DNA of 64,000 nt from assembly GCF_965232525.1 (NCBI RefSeq), contig NZ_OZ246980.1, positions 3,224,001 to 3,288,000 of the forward strand. Direction: 5' to 3'. Numbering within the stretch: the first letter of the stretch is position 1; each line of letters opens with the position of its first letter. The notes under the pieces were generated by a model. That model had not been told where the DNA came from, did no database searches, and saw only the letters and a list, made by a program, of their open reading frames with translations. Origin of the DNA: Bauldia sp965232525. GTDB taxonomy: Bacteria > Pseudomonadota > Alphaproteobacteria > Rhizobiales > Kaistiaceae. The translations under genes were made by a program, and so were the position numbers. Below are positions 7,762 through 16,746 of this stretch, one piece after another.

Positions 7762-9337
7762 CGGCGGCTCCCTTCACGCCGTCATCGATCCCGGTCATCA
7801 GCAAACCGATCTCCTCGCGACTGATGGTGCCGGCTTCCCGTGGCGTGGACAGCCGACCGTGCGACATCACCGCGATACGGTCGGAGATTTCGAAGATCTC
7901 GTCGAGGTCCTGGCTGATCACCAGCACCGCGGAGCCAGAGCGAGCCAGGTCGATCAACGCCTGGCGGATCGTTGCCGCGGCGCCGGCGTCGACACCCCAG
8001 GTCGGCTGCGACACCACGAAGACGCCAGGCTTGCGGTCGTATTCGCGACCGACGACGAACTTCTGGAGGTTACCGCCGGAGAGCGCATTGGCTTCCGGGT
8101 CGGGGGCGCCTTTGCGCACGTCGAAGGCGTCGCCCACCTCGCCGACGATCGCGCGTGCGCCGCCATAGTCGACGACGCCGCTCTTGACGAGGCCTTCCCG
8201 CGTTCCATGCCGGGTCAGCACCACGTTCTCAGACAATCGAAATCGCGGTACGGCACCGTGACCAAGTCGCTCCTCCGGGACGAACGCGGCATTCAGCCGA
8301 CGACGGTGGTTCACGCCGCGGCGGGTGCAATCGACGCCGTCGATCACGATCGTCCCCTCACTCGCGCGCGCCTCGCCGGACAACACATCGAACAGCTCGT
8401 CCTGACCGTTGCCGGCAACACCGGCGATCGAGACGATCTCGCCGGCGCGAACCTCGAGGGAAACGTCCTTCAAGGCGACGGCGAAGACATGGGCCGGTGG
8501 CCGCGACACGTGCGAGAGCGCGATACGAACCGGCGCGGACTCCGGAACCGGATCGGGCGGCTTGAGCTCCCGCACCTCTTCGCCGACCATCAGGCTGGCG
8601 ATCCGCGCGGCGGTCTCCTGCTGCGGGTCGCATTCGGCGACGACCTTGCCGTGACGCAGGATCGTCGCGTGGTGACAGATGCTGCGTACTTCTTCCAGGC
8701 GATGGCTGATGTAGAGGACCGAGCAGCCCTCAGACGCCAGTCGTCGGAGTGTGACGAACAGGTCATCCGCCTCCTGCGGTGTCAGCACCGAGGTCGGCTC
8801 GTCCATGATGATGAGCCGCGGCTCCTGCAGCAGGCAGCGAACGATCTCCACCCTTTGTCGCTGCCCCACCGAAAGATCGGCGACAATCGCATTCGGATTG
8901 AGTGGCAGGCCGTACTCGGCCGACACCCGCTCGATCTTCTGCTTGAGCGCGGGCATCGCGCCGCCGCCGCCGACCAGCGCCAGTGAGATGTTTTCAGCCA
9001 CGGTCAGCGCGTCGAACAGGGAGAAGTGCTGGAACACCATGCCGATGCCCAGCCGTCTGGCCGCTGCCGGGCTCGGAATCGACACCGGCCTTCCTTCCCA
9101 GTGGATCGTTCCGGCCGTCGGCTGGAGAGACCCATAGAGGATCTTGACCAGCGTCGACTTACCGGCGCCGTTTTCACCGAGCAACGCGTGGATCTCGCCC
9201 GGGTTGATGGCGAAGTCGACGTTGTCGTTGGCGCGCAGCGTTCCGAAGTCCTTGGTGATGCCCCGGGCCGCAAGCGTCGGCACGCCCTCGCTGCGTCGAT
9301 TCTCCGTCGCCGCAATCGGTTCCGCCGTCGCGGTCAC
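7751..9337 (-). CDS. ABC transporter double ATPase (RbsA/nucleoside type)
   Basis: 528 residues with two fused nucleotide-binding domains. The first has Walker A GENGAGKST (about 54-62), signature LSVGQRQRVE and Walker B RLIIMDEPTSVL. The second has the degenerate GVAGNGQDEL in place of Walker A, signature LSGGNLQKF and QPTWGVDAGA, the normal asymmetry in this family, where one site is catalytically weak. The start is GTG at 9337, overlapping the xdhC stop (GTGA). Placement between xdhC and the permeases ties uptake to oxidation of the imported purine. Confidence 0.94.
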   Translation of the reverse strand: MTATAEPIAATENRRSEGVPTLAARGITKDFGTLRANDNVDFAINPGEIHALLGENGAGKSTLVKILYGSLQPTAGTIHWEGRPVSIPSPAAARRLGIGMVFQHFSLFDALTVAENISLALVGGGGAMPALKQKIERVSAEYGLPLNPNAIVADLSVGQRQRVEIVRCLLQEPRLIIMDEPTSVLTPQEADDLFVTLRRLASEGCSVLYISHRLEEVRSICHHATILRHGKVVAECDPQQETAARIASLMVGEEVRELKPPDPVPESAPVRIALSHVSRPPAHVFAVALKDVSLEVRAGEIVSIAGVAGNGQDELFDVLSGEARASEGTIVIDGVDCTRRGVNHRRRLNAAFVPEERLGHGAVPRFRLSENVVLTRHGTREGLVKSGVVDYGGARAIVGEVGDAFDVRKGAPDPEANALSGGNLQKFVVGREYDRKPGVFVVSQPTWGVDAGAAATIRQALIDLARSGSAVLVISQDLDEIFEISDRIAVMSHGRLSTPREAGTISREEIGLLMTGIDDGVKGAADAG

Positions 9338-10329
9338 GACATGCTACCCACCCGGCCGAGCGGATCGGAAACGGTATCGCCCGACATCGCGCGAACCGCC
9401 TCGTCCCGGGCGATCAGTTGGGCCGCGGTTGCGGCGGCGATCACCGCGGGCTCCTTCGAGGCGATTCCCGAAACGCCGATGGGACAGACCAGGGCGTCGA
9501 TCCGCTCGCGCGGGATGCCGGCCGCCGTCAGGCGCTTCTCGAACCGGGCCCGCTTGCTCTTCGAACCGATCAGGCCGACATAGCCGAGGCGGTGATCGAC
9601 CAGCGCGGCATGGACCAGCGCCAGGTCGAGTTGATGGCTATGGGTCATGACCAGCACGAAGCTGTCGCCCGGCAATCCCGCCACGCAGGCATCGGGATCC
9701 TCGAAGGTGCCGATGGTCGCGTTCGGCGGGACGTGTGAGGGGAATATGTCCGGCCGCAGATCGAACCACAGCACCCGGAACGGCAACGGAGCCAGCGCCA
9801 GTACCAGAGCCTTGCCGACATGCCCGGCGCCGAAAAGCGCGATCGGCCGCCGGGTGTCACCGAACCCCTCGATGACGCCCGCCTCAGACAACGCGGCCGC
9901 CCCGGGTGGCAAGGGATCGCCGATCGCGGTCCGTTCGAGATTCGGCCGGTCGACGAAGCGACCATGCGTGGTCACCCCGCCCCGCTCTTCCAGGTCGGCA
10001 AGATGCGCGATGTCGGCCCGGTCGATCGGATTGAAGACTTCGATCACCAGCGCGACCTGGCCGCCGCAGCACTGACCGAGTTCGGGGCCGAGCGCGAATC
10101 GGCGCAGTTCCGCATTGTTGCCGTTGGCAAGAGCGGCCTGGGCAAGCGCGATCGCTTGCCACTCCAGCGTCCCGCCGCCGATCGTGCCGGTGAAGGTCCC
10201 GTCGTCGTTGACGATCATCCGGGCACCGGGCTCGCGGGGCGAGGAACCGCGGGTCTCCGCGACGGTCACCATCGCGGCACGGCCACGGCTGTCCAGCATC
10301 TCGAGCAGGCGGCGCCAGACCGCCATCAT
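9334..10329 (-). CDS. xdhC: xanthine dehydrogenase accessory protein XdhC
   Basis: Chaperone that binds molybdenum cofactor, promotes its sulfuration and inserts it into XdhB. The 331 residues carry the N-terminal XdhC/CoxI domain with the CCGG motif (Cys87-Cys88), IGGGTLEW near 50, and a C-terminal Rossmann domain with LFGAGHVGKAL (about 165-175). The ATGA overlap with the xdhB stop codon and the canonical xdhABC order support the call. A second Met three codons in is an alternative start. Confidence 0.95.
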   Translation of the reverse strand: MMAVWRRLLEMLDSRGRAAMVTVAETRGSSPREPGARMIVNDDGTFTGTIGGGTLEWQAIALAQAALANGNNAELRRFALGPELGQCCGGQVALVIEVFNPIDRADIAHLADLEERGGVTTHGRFVDRPNLERTAIGDPLPPGAAALSEAGVIEGFGDTRRPIALFGAGHVGKALVLALAPLPFRVLWFDLRPDIFPSHVPPNATIGTFEDPDACVAGLPGDSFVLVMTHSHQLDLALVHAALVDHRLGYVGLIGSKSKRARFEKRLTAAGIPRERIDALVCPIGVSGIASKEPAVIAAATAAQLIARDEAVRAMSGDTVSDPLGRVGSMS

Positions 10330-12662
10330 CCCTCTCCTCCGCCGGTGGCGCGAACTGCCCGCATAATCGCCTCAGGCGTGGCGGGTGCGTCAAGCCGCGG
10401 CATCATCGCCGGCTTGAGGCTGGCGATCGCATCGGTGATCGCCGAGAACACGGAGATCGCCAGCATCAGCGGCGGCTCACCGACGGCTTTGGACCGATAG
10501 ATCGTATCCGACCGGGCACCGCCTGACTCGTAGAGCGCCACCCGGAAGTCCTCCGGGACGTCGGAGGCGGTCGGGATCTTGTAGGTCGACGGTGCATGGG
10601 TCATCAGCCGACCGTTCGAATCCCACACCAGTTCCTCGGTGGTGAGCCACCCCATGCCCTGAACGAACCCGCCTTCGATCTGGCCGATGTCGACCGCCGG
10701 GTTCAGCGACTTGCCGACGTCGTGGAGGATATCGACACGGGTGGTGCGCATCTCCCCGGTCATCGTGTCGATGATGACCTCGGAACAGGCGGCGCCATAG
10801 GCGAAATAGAAGAACGGCTGGCCGGTCGCCTTCTCGCGATCCCAGTGGATCACCGGCGTCTTGTAGAAACCTGTTGACGATAGCGAGACCCGCGACTGAT
10901 AGGCCGTCTCCGCCAGCCGGTGCAGCGTGATCGCCTCGTTGCCGATGATCACCTGGCCGTCGCGAAACTGGACGCCATGGCGGCCGACGCCCCACTTCTC
11001 CTCGATCACGTCGAACAGCCGTTCCTTGATGGTGCGACACGCCGCCCGCGCCGCCTGAGCGTTCAGGTCGGTGCCGGCCGAGGCGGCGGTCGGCCCGGTG
11101 TTGGGCACCTTGGCGGTCGATGTCGCCGTGATCTTCACCCGCTCCAGCGGCTGGCCAAACTCTTCCGCGACCACCTGAGCGACCTTGACGAACAGCCCCT
11201 GCCCCATCTCCGTGCCGCCGTGATTGAGGCTGATCGAGCCGTCGCGGTAGACATGAACCAGGGCGCCCGCCTGATTGAGGTGCATGAGTGTGAAGGAGAT
11301 GCCGAACTTGACCGGGGTCAGGGCCAGACCCTTCTTGAGGACCGGGCTCGCTGCATTGTACTCGGCGATCTCCCGGCGACGCTCCCAGTAGTTGCTCGTC
11401 TTTTCCAGCTCGGAGACCATTTCCGGCAGGATGTTGTCTTCGACCCGCATGCCGTACGGCGTCCGGTCGCGCCCGACACCGCCGTAAAGATTGGCTTTAC
11501 GAACCTCGAGCGGGTCGCGGCCGAGGGTGTAGGCGATGTGATCCATCATCCGCTCGGCGAACAGCTTGCCCTGCGGTCCGCCGAATCCGCGAAACGCGGT
11601 GTTCGAGCAGGTATTGGTCCGTAAGCGTCGGCTGAGGATGCGCACCGCCGGATAGTGGTAGCCGCCATCGGCGTGGAACATCGTCCGGTCGACGACACCG
11701 AGCGACAGGTCTTCCGAGTAGCCGCACCGCGCCGAAAAGGTCACATCGACCGCTCGGATCACCCCGTCCTTGCTGAACCCGGTATGATACTCGACCCGAT
11801 AATCATGTCGTTTGCCGGTCATGATCATGTCGTCGTCGCGGTCGAGGCGAAACTTGCAGGGCCGTCCCGTCTTGCGGGCGCCGAGTGCCGCGAGCACCGC
11901 CCACTGGGTCGCCTGGCTCTCCTTGCCGCCGAACCCGCCGCCCATGCGCCGGACTTCCACCGTGATCGCATTCGAATCGAGTTCCAGCACATGGCCGATC
12001 AGGTGCTGGACCTCGCTCGGATGCTGGGTCGACGAATGGATGAACATGTCGCCGTCCTCGCCGGGCACGGCCAGGGCGACCTGTCCTTCGAGATAGAAAT
12101 GCTCCTGCCCGCCGATGCGGAAGTCGCCGGTGATGTCACGCGGCGCCGCGGCGATTTCGGCGGCGACGTCGCCGCGGCCGAATTCGTAGTCCGGCAGGAC
12201 CCGTGTCCCCGCGACCACCGCGTCGTCGACATCGATCACCGGCATGGTCGGCGCCGTCGTGATCTTGGCGAGCGGCACCGCGCGGCGTGCCTGATCCCGG
12301 GTCTCGGCGAGAACGACAAACGCGACCTGGCCGTGGAACATCACCTGCTGCGGCGTGATCGCCGGCTCGTCGCCCACCGTCTTCGGTCCCACGTCGTTGA
12401 CACCGGGGATATCGTCGGCGGTCAGCACGTCAACCACCCCCGGTGCCTTCCGCACCGCGTCGAGGTCGAGTTTGGTGATCCGGCCGGCCGCGATCGGGGC
12501 AAAGCCTGGCGCGGCGTGAACCGTACCGACCGGCTCGCGGATATCGTCGACATAGGCCGCCTCGCCGGTCATGTGCTTGGCGGCGCTGTCGTGCGGGGTC
12601 GGCTTGTGGACGACCGCCGGCGGCGGGCTGCCCTTGACGATGTCGCCGAGGTCCATCGCCAT
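10326..12662 (-). CDS. xdhB: xanthine dehydrogenase, molybdopterin-binding large subunit
   Basis: Catalytic subunit oxidising hypoxanthine and xanthine to urate. 778 residues, the usual XdhB length. The MoCo-binding motifs GGFGGKESQ (about 242-250) and AFRGFGGPQG are present, as are the substrate-region segment GTEMGQGLFVKV and the C-terminal GEPPLML with the catalytic base Glu729. The start overlaps the xdhA stop by one base (TGATG). Electrons go through the iron-sulfur clusters and FAD of XdhA to NAD+. Confidence 0.97.
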   Translation of the reverse strand: MAMDLGDIVKGSPPPAVVHKPTPHDSAAKHMTGEAAYVDDIREPVGTVHAAPGFAPIAAGRITKLDLDAVRKAPGVVDVLTADDIPGVNDVGPKTVGDEPAITPQQVMFHGQVAFVVLAETRDQARRAVPLAKITTAPTMPVIDVDDAVVAGTRVLPDYEFGRGDVAAEIAAAPRDITGDFRIGGQEHFYLEGQVALAVPGEDGDMFIHSSTQHPSEVQHLIGHVLELDSNAITVEVRRMGGGFGGKESQATQWAVLAALGARKTGRPCKFRLDRDDDMIMTGKRHDYRVEYHTGFSKDGVIRAVDVTFSARCGYSEDLSLGVVDRTMFHADGGYHYPAVRILSRRLRTNTCSNTAFRGFGGPQGKLFAERMMDHIAYTLGRDPLEVRKANLYGGVGRDRTPYGMRVEDNILPEMVSELEKTSNYWERRREIAEYNAASPVLKKGLALTPVKFGISFTLMHLNQAGALVHVYRDGSISLNHGGTEMGQGLFVKVAQVVAEEFGQPLERVKITATSTAKVPNTGPTAASAGTDLNAQAARAACRTIKERLFDVIEEKWGVGRHGVQFRDGQVIIGNEAITLHRLAETAYQSRVSLSSTGFYKTPVIHWDREKATGQPFFYFAYGAACSEVIIDTMTGEMRTTRVDILHDVGKSLNPAVDIGQIEGGFVQGMGWLTTEELVWDSNGRLMTHAPSTYKIPTASDVPEDFRVALYESGGARSDTIYRSKAVGEPPLMLAISVFSAITDAIASLKPAMMPRLDAPATPEAIMRAVRATGGGEG

Positions 12663-14137
12663 CAGGCCACCACCACCCGATGACCGATCACCCGCGTGCG
12701 GGCCGATGTCGTGCCGGCGGCTTCGATCAGCGCCTTGCCCAGCAGGGCGTGTGCGGTCTCGTTGCGGTACCGGGCGCTGGCGCGATGGTCCCCGATCGGG
12801 TCGAAGTCCTCGCGGAGTGCCGCGAAGGCCCGCGACCAGGCCCGGGAGTCGCGCAGCATCGTGTCGGTGAGAGCGGCCTCGGCGTTGCGGGCCCGCTTCG
12901 GAATGGCGGCCATCCCGCCATAGGCGATCCGCGCTTCGGTGATCTGCCCGTCGTCCGATACGGTGAAGCGGAACGCCCCCATCACCGCCGATATGTCCTG
13001 ATCGAACCGCTTGGAGATCTTGTAACAGCGGAAGATGTGACTGGCGTTCATCTTGGGCATGTGGAGGCTGACGACCAGTTCACCCGGCTGCCGGTCCTGC
13101 TTGCCGTAGTCGATGAAGAAGTCCTCGATCGGCATCCGGCGGGTGTCCCGGCCACGCCTGAGTTCCAGCGTGGCGTCGAGCGCAATCAACGCCGGCGGGG
13201 TATCACCGATGGGCGATCCATTCGCGACGTTGCCGCCGATCGTTCCGGCCGCGCGCACTTGCTTCGAGCCCAGACGACGCAGGAGTTCACCGAGGTCGGG
13301 ATCGAGCGCCCTGAAATAGGGTTCGGCCGCGGCGTAGGTGGCGCCGGCGCCGATCGTCAGATCGTAGTCGGTCTCGGTGATCTCGTCGAAACCCTTGGTG
13401 CGACCGACATGGATGACCTTGGGCAAATCGCGGAACTGTTTGGTGATCCATAAGCCGACATCGGTGGCGCCGGCCACGATGGTCGCGTCGGGGTGGCTTT
13501 CGTAGAGGTCGGCAAGATTGTCGATGGTAGCGGGTGCGGCAAAGAACCGGTCGCTGTCACCGACGAAGATATCGTCCTCGTCCAGCAGGAAGCTCAGCAA
13601 CCCGGCGGTATCGCTGGCGTTGGCGGCGTAGCGGTCGCTGCGACGGTCGCCACAGGCTGCAAGCGCAGCGTCGACGATCGGCCGGTAACCCGTGCACCGG
13701 CAGAGATTGCCGGCGAGCCAGTCATTGACCGTGGAGCGGTCGACCCGTTCTTCGGTCGAGTGATACAGCGCGAACAGGCTCATGATGAAACCCGGCGTGC
13801 AGAAACCGCACTGGGAGCCATGATGATCGTGCATTGACGCCTGCACCGGGTGCAGGTCGCCGTTTTCGTCTGCGAGGTCGTCGACCGCAACGATTTCGCA
13901 GCCGTCGACCTGGCCCAGAAGCTGGATGCAGGCGTTGACGGGCTCGTAGACTAGTCGGTTGCCCCGCAGGCGGCCTACCGCGACGGTGCAGGCACCGCAG
14001 TCGCCTTCGCCGCAGCCTTCCTTGGTTCCGGTGGCGCCTTCGGTTTCGCGAAGATAGTCGAGCAGCAGATCGGTCGGCGCGAAGTCGCGCCGTTCGACGA
14101 TGCGGCCATTCCGGACGAAACGTATCGCGTCACGCAT
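12662..14137 (-). CDS. xdhA: xanthine dehydrogenase small subunit (2Fe-2S and FAD)
   Basis: Electron-transfer subunit, 491 residues. The plant-type [2Fe-2S] cluster ligands are Cys42, Cys47, Cys50 (CGEGDCGAC) and Cys70. The second cluster domain has QCGFC and CRCTGYRPI (about 110-155). The FAD domain (about 190-360) carries ATDVGLW and GGNVANGSPIGD, followed by the CO-dehydrogenase-flavoprotein C-terminal domain. Fusion of the iron-sulfur and FAD domains in one chain is the normal proteobacterial arrangement. It lies eight bases after uraH and is translationally coupled to xdhB. Confidence 0.97.
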   Translation of the reverse strand: MRDAIRFVRNGRIVERRDFAPTDLLLDYLRETEGATGTKEGCGEGDCGACTVAVGRLRGNRLVYEPVNACIQLLGQVDGCEIVAVDDLADENGDLHPVQASMHDHHGSQCGFCTPGFIMSLFALYHSTEERVDRSTVNDWLAGNLCRCTGYRPIVDAALAACGDRRSDRYAANASDTAGLLSFLLDEDDIFVGDSDRFFAAPATIDNLADLYESHPDATIVAGATDVGLWITKQFRDLPKVIHVGRTKGFDEITETDYDLTIGAGATYAAAEPYFRALDPDLGELLRRLGSKQVRAAGTIGGNVANGSPIGDTPPALIALDATLELRRGRDTRRMPIEDFFIDYGKQDRQPGELVVSLHMPKMNASHIFRCYKISKRFDQDISAVMGAFRFTVSDDGQITEARIAYGGMAAIPKRARNAEAALTDTMLRDSRAWSRAFAALREDFDPIGDHRASARYRNETAHALLGKALIEAAGTTSARTRVIGHRVVVA

Positions 14138-14145
14138 CGCCTTGC

Positions 14146-14487
14146 TCAGCTTCCCCGGTAGGTCGTGTACCCGAAGGGTGAAATCAGCAGCGGCACGTGA
14201 AAGTGGTCCTCGGGCGTCTCGATCACGAAGCGAACCGGCACGGTTTCGTAGAAGCCACCTTCCCGCCCGGTGTTGCGGAAATACGCGCCCACGTGGAACC
14301 GCAACTCATACGCACCCGACGTCATGTCGGCGCCCTCCACCAACGGTCCGTCGACCCGCCCGTCGGCGTTGGTCTCGACGCTGACGGCAGCCGTCGATGG
14401 GGCGTCCGGACGGACGAGATCGATCCGCAAGCCGGCGGCCGGCCGACCCGTCGCCGTATCGAGAACATGTGTCGTTATCCGTCCCAT
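14146..14487 (-). CDS. uraH: 5-hydroxyisourate hydrolase (transthyretin-like)
   Basis: Hydrolyses 5-hydroxyisourate, the PuuD product, to OHCU. The 113 residues have the family hallmarks: an N-terminal THVLDTATGRPA with the catalytic His (residue 7) and the invariant C-terminal YRGS. No signal peptide is seen, so it acts in the cytoplasm. It is the first gene of the purine operon; the 200-base gap upstream to the terC stop holds the likely operon promoter and an inverted repeat at 14553-14592. Confidence 0.97.
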   Translation of the reverse strand: MGRITTHVLDTATGRPAAGLRIDLVRPDAPSTAAVSVETNADGRVDGPLVEGADMTSGAYELRFHVGAYFRNTGREGGFYETVPVRFVIETPEDHFHVPLLISPFGYTTYRGS

Positions 14488-14552
14488 TGCGTTGTTTACG
14501 CTTCCCCTTCACCCGCCGTGCTCGGATGCCGCAGTGCAGCACGAGCGGGACG

Positions 14553-14592
14553 GTTTGCACAACAATGACTTATGCCCAAGTTGTGATCAAAC
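14553..14592. promoter_or_regulatory. inverted repeat upstream of the purine operon, possible operator
   Basis: Arms GTTTGCACAAC (14553-14563) and GTTGTGATCAAAC (14580-14592) are inverted copies: GTTTG and CACAAC pair with GTTGTG and CAAAC, apart from an AT insertion in the right arm. They lie 66-105 bases before the uraH start in A/T-richer DNA. The position suits a dimeric or tetrameric repressor or activator. No regulator gene lies nearby, so the protein is unknown. Confidence 0.4.
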
Positions 14593-14688
14593 AACAAAAA
14601 TCGACCTCGCTGCGTCAGGACGAGCGGCCCGAATGTATCGACGGGTCCTTGCTTCCCGACAAGAGCCAATGGCCACCGAGTCGAAAAC

Positions 14689-15417
14689 TCAGGCGCGCTG
14701 CCCCCTTCGGTTGCGCCGAGCGAGAACGTTGAGGAACTCCACGAGCGCCGAAAACGCCATGGCGGCGTAGAGATAGCCGCGCGGAATATGGAAGCCGAGG
14801 CCGTCCGCCACCAGCGCGATGCCGATCATCATCAGGAACGCCAGGGCCAGCATCCGGGTCGTCGGATGCCGCACAATGAAGGCGGCGACGGGGCCCGACG
14901 CGAGGTACATCACGGCAATCGCGATAACCACCGCGGCGATCATGACGCCGATGACTTCCGCCATGCCGATCGCGGTCAGGATAGAGTCGACGGAGAAGAT
15001 GAGGTCGATCACCGCGATCTGCGCCACCACCGCACCGAAACTGGCGTAGACCTTCTTCGGGCTCTTCTCTTCGGCGTGGTTGCCTTCCACGTCCCGGTGA
15101 ATCTCGACGGTCGCCTTGTAGAGCAGGAAGGCGCCACCCGCCACGAGGACGATATCGCGCCACGAGAACGGCTCACCGAAAACCGTGAACACCGGCGCGG
15201 TCAGGCCGATCAGCCAGAACAGCGAGAACAGCATCAGGACCCGGAAAATCAGCGCCATCCCCAGCCCAAGCTGGCGCGCCCGCTTCGCCTGCTCGGCCGG
15301 CAGCTTGGCGACGATCACTGCGATGAAGAGGATATTGTCGATGCCGAGGATAATCTCCATCACCGAAAGGGTGACCAAACTCGCCCATATCGCTGGATCT
15401 GTTACCCAATCGAACAT
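14689..15417 (-). CDS. TerC/YkoY-family integral membrane protein
   Basis: Multi-pass membrane protein of the TerC family, linked to metal-ion efflux (notably manganese during protein export) and to tellurium resistance. The 242-residue product from the ATG at 15417 has about seven membrane segments and the two acidic family motifs EIILGIDNILFIAV and DLIFSVDSILTAIG, whose Asp residues are expected metal ligands. The 15417 start is chosen because a GGGGGA Shine-Dalgarno lies about seven bases before it; the frame is open further upstream to 15672 but overlaps the divergent gene. I looked for a yybP-ykoY manganese riboswitch in the 130-base leader and did not see one. Confidence 0.88.
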   Translation of the reverse strand: MFDWVTDPAIWASLVTLSVMEIILGIDNILFIAVIVAKLPAEQAKRARQLGLGMALIFRVLMLFSLFWLIGLTAPVFTVFGEPFSWRDIVLVAGGAFLLYKATVEIHRDVEGNHAEEKSPKKVYASFGAVVAQIAVIDLIFSVDSILTAIGMAEVIGVMIAAVVIAIAVMYLASGPVAAFIVRHPTTRMLALAFLMMIGIALVADGLGFHIPRGYLYAAMAFSALVEFLNVLARRNRRGQRA

Positions 15418-15547
15418 CGTGAATCCCCCGGTCATTCTCTGTCGGTGTTGGTTTGTGTGACGTACGGTCTCGCCCGGCTCGGTCTTATAATCGGTCGTGG
15501 CGAAGTAACGCGTTGGAACGACGCCGTCGATACACCAAACTAGGGCG

Positions 15548-16732
15548 ATGTCGAGCGAGACGGAATCACCCGCCGGGGCAAAGCCGGATTTCGACGTGAT
15601 CGTTGCCGGGGCCGGGCCAGCCGGCCTCGCCGCGGCTTTGCAGTTCGATGGGCTGGGGCTTGCGGTCTGCATCGTCGCGCCGGAAACACGCCAGGTCGAC
15701 CATCGGACGGCCGCGCTTCTGGTCGGATCAGTTTCGTTTCTCGATCAACTCGGTGTCTGGGCAAACGTCGTGGACGAGGCCGGGCCGCTTCGCTCGCTCC
15801 GCATCGTCGATGCCACCAGGCGCCTGATCCGGGCGCCCGAGGTCCTGTTCCACGCATCCGAAATCGGTCAGTCCGCCTTCGGCTATAACGTCGGCAACGC
15901 GACGCTCGTTGACGCGCTCTCCCGGCACTGCGCGGATCGCGGCATCGCTCGGGTTATCGCGGCGGTCACCGGCGCGAAGGCGGATCGTAACGCTGCCAGC
16001 GTAACCCTCGATGACGGCTCGACGGCTACCGCGCGGCTGGTGATCGCGGCCGACGGCCGTCAATCCAAAGTGCGGGAGAGCGTCGGCATTCCGGTTCGCA
16101 CCTGGGCCTATGAGCAATCCGCCCTGGTGACCAACCTGACCCACAGCCTGCCGCACGACGACACCTCCACCGAGTTCCACACCGAGGAAGGCCCGTTCAC
16201 CCTGGTGCCGCTCACCGGCAATCGCTCGAGCCTGGTGTGGGTCTCAAGTCCCGCCGAGGCGGCCCGCCGCAAGGAGACCGATCCCGCAGCACTGGCGCGA
16301 GAGATCGAGGACCGGGCCGCATCGCTCCTCGGCGAGATGAGGGTGGACAGCCCCGTTCAGACCTTTCCGCTCACCGGCATGGCGGTGAGCCGGTTCAGCG
16401 CCAACAGGATCGCGCTGATTGGCGAAGCGGCCCACGTCTTCCCGCCGATCGGCGCGCAGGGCCTCAATCTCGGCTATCGCGACGTTGCGGATCTTGCCGC
16501 CGCTGTCGGGTCCGACAATGCGGACGTCGGCGCTGACGACGTGCTCCGCCGCTATGACCGATCCCGCCGCCTGGATGCTTACACGCGCACGGCGGCGGTC
16601 GATGCCCTCAATCGAACCCTGCTCACCGGTTTCCTTCCCGTTCAGGCGCTGCGTGGCATGGGACTGTTTCTGCTCGACCGGATTCCCGTCGTGCGCCGCG
16701 CCCTTATGCGTCAGGGCATCGCACCCGGCTGA
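15548..16732 (+). CDS. UbiH/COQ6-family FAD-dependent monooxygenase
   Basis: Flavoprotein hydroxylase, 394 residues, with the dinucleotide motif VIVAGAGPAG (18-26), the mid-chain VIAADGRQSKVRE (DG motif) and the FAD-ribityl motif IGEAAHVFPPIGAQGLN (about 290-306). The last is typical of ubiquinone-ring hydroxylases (UbiF/UbiH/UbiL), with Glu for the more usual Asp before AAH. It probably hydroxylates a ubiquinone precursor, which fits an organism relying on a complex I chain, but which ring position cannot be told. It is divergent from terC with a 130-base shared promoter region and convergent with the AEC transporter gene. Confidence 0.83.
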   Translation: MSSETESPAGAKPDFDVIVAGAGPAGLAAALQFDGLGLAVCIVAPETRQVDHRTAALLVGSVSFLDQLGVWANVVDEAGPLRSLRIVDATRRLIRAPEVLFHASEIGQSAFGYNVGNATLVDALSRHCADRGIARVIAAVTGAKADRNAASVTLDDGSTATARLVIAADGRQSKVRESVGIPVRTWAYEQSALVTNLTHSLPHDDTSTEFHTEEGPFTLVPLTGNRSSLVWVSSPAEAARRKETDPAALAREIEDRAASLLGEMRVDSPVQTFPLTGMAVSRFSANRIALIGEAAHVFPPIGAQGLNLGYRDVADLAAAVGSDNADVGADDVLRRYDRSRRLDAYTRTAAVDALNRTLLTGFLPVQALRGMGLFLLDRIPVVRRALMRQGIAPG

Positions 16733-16746
16733 CAGTCAGATCGTCT

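Noticed and set aside
6415..7824. 469-codon plus-strand frame opposite the two permease genes
   Set aside because: The minus-strand permeases are clear family members; this frame is an antisense shadow with no domain.
15418..15547. Possible yybP-ykoY manganese riboswitch before terC
   Set aside because: The leader is only about 130 bases shared with a divergent gene and lacks the conserved loop sequences of that riboswitch.
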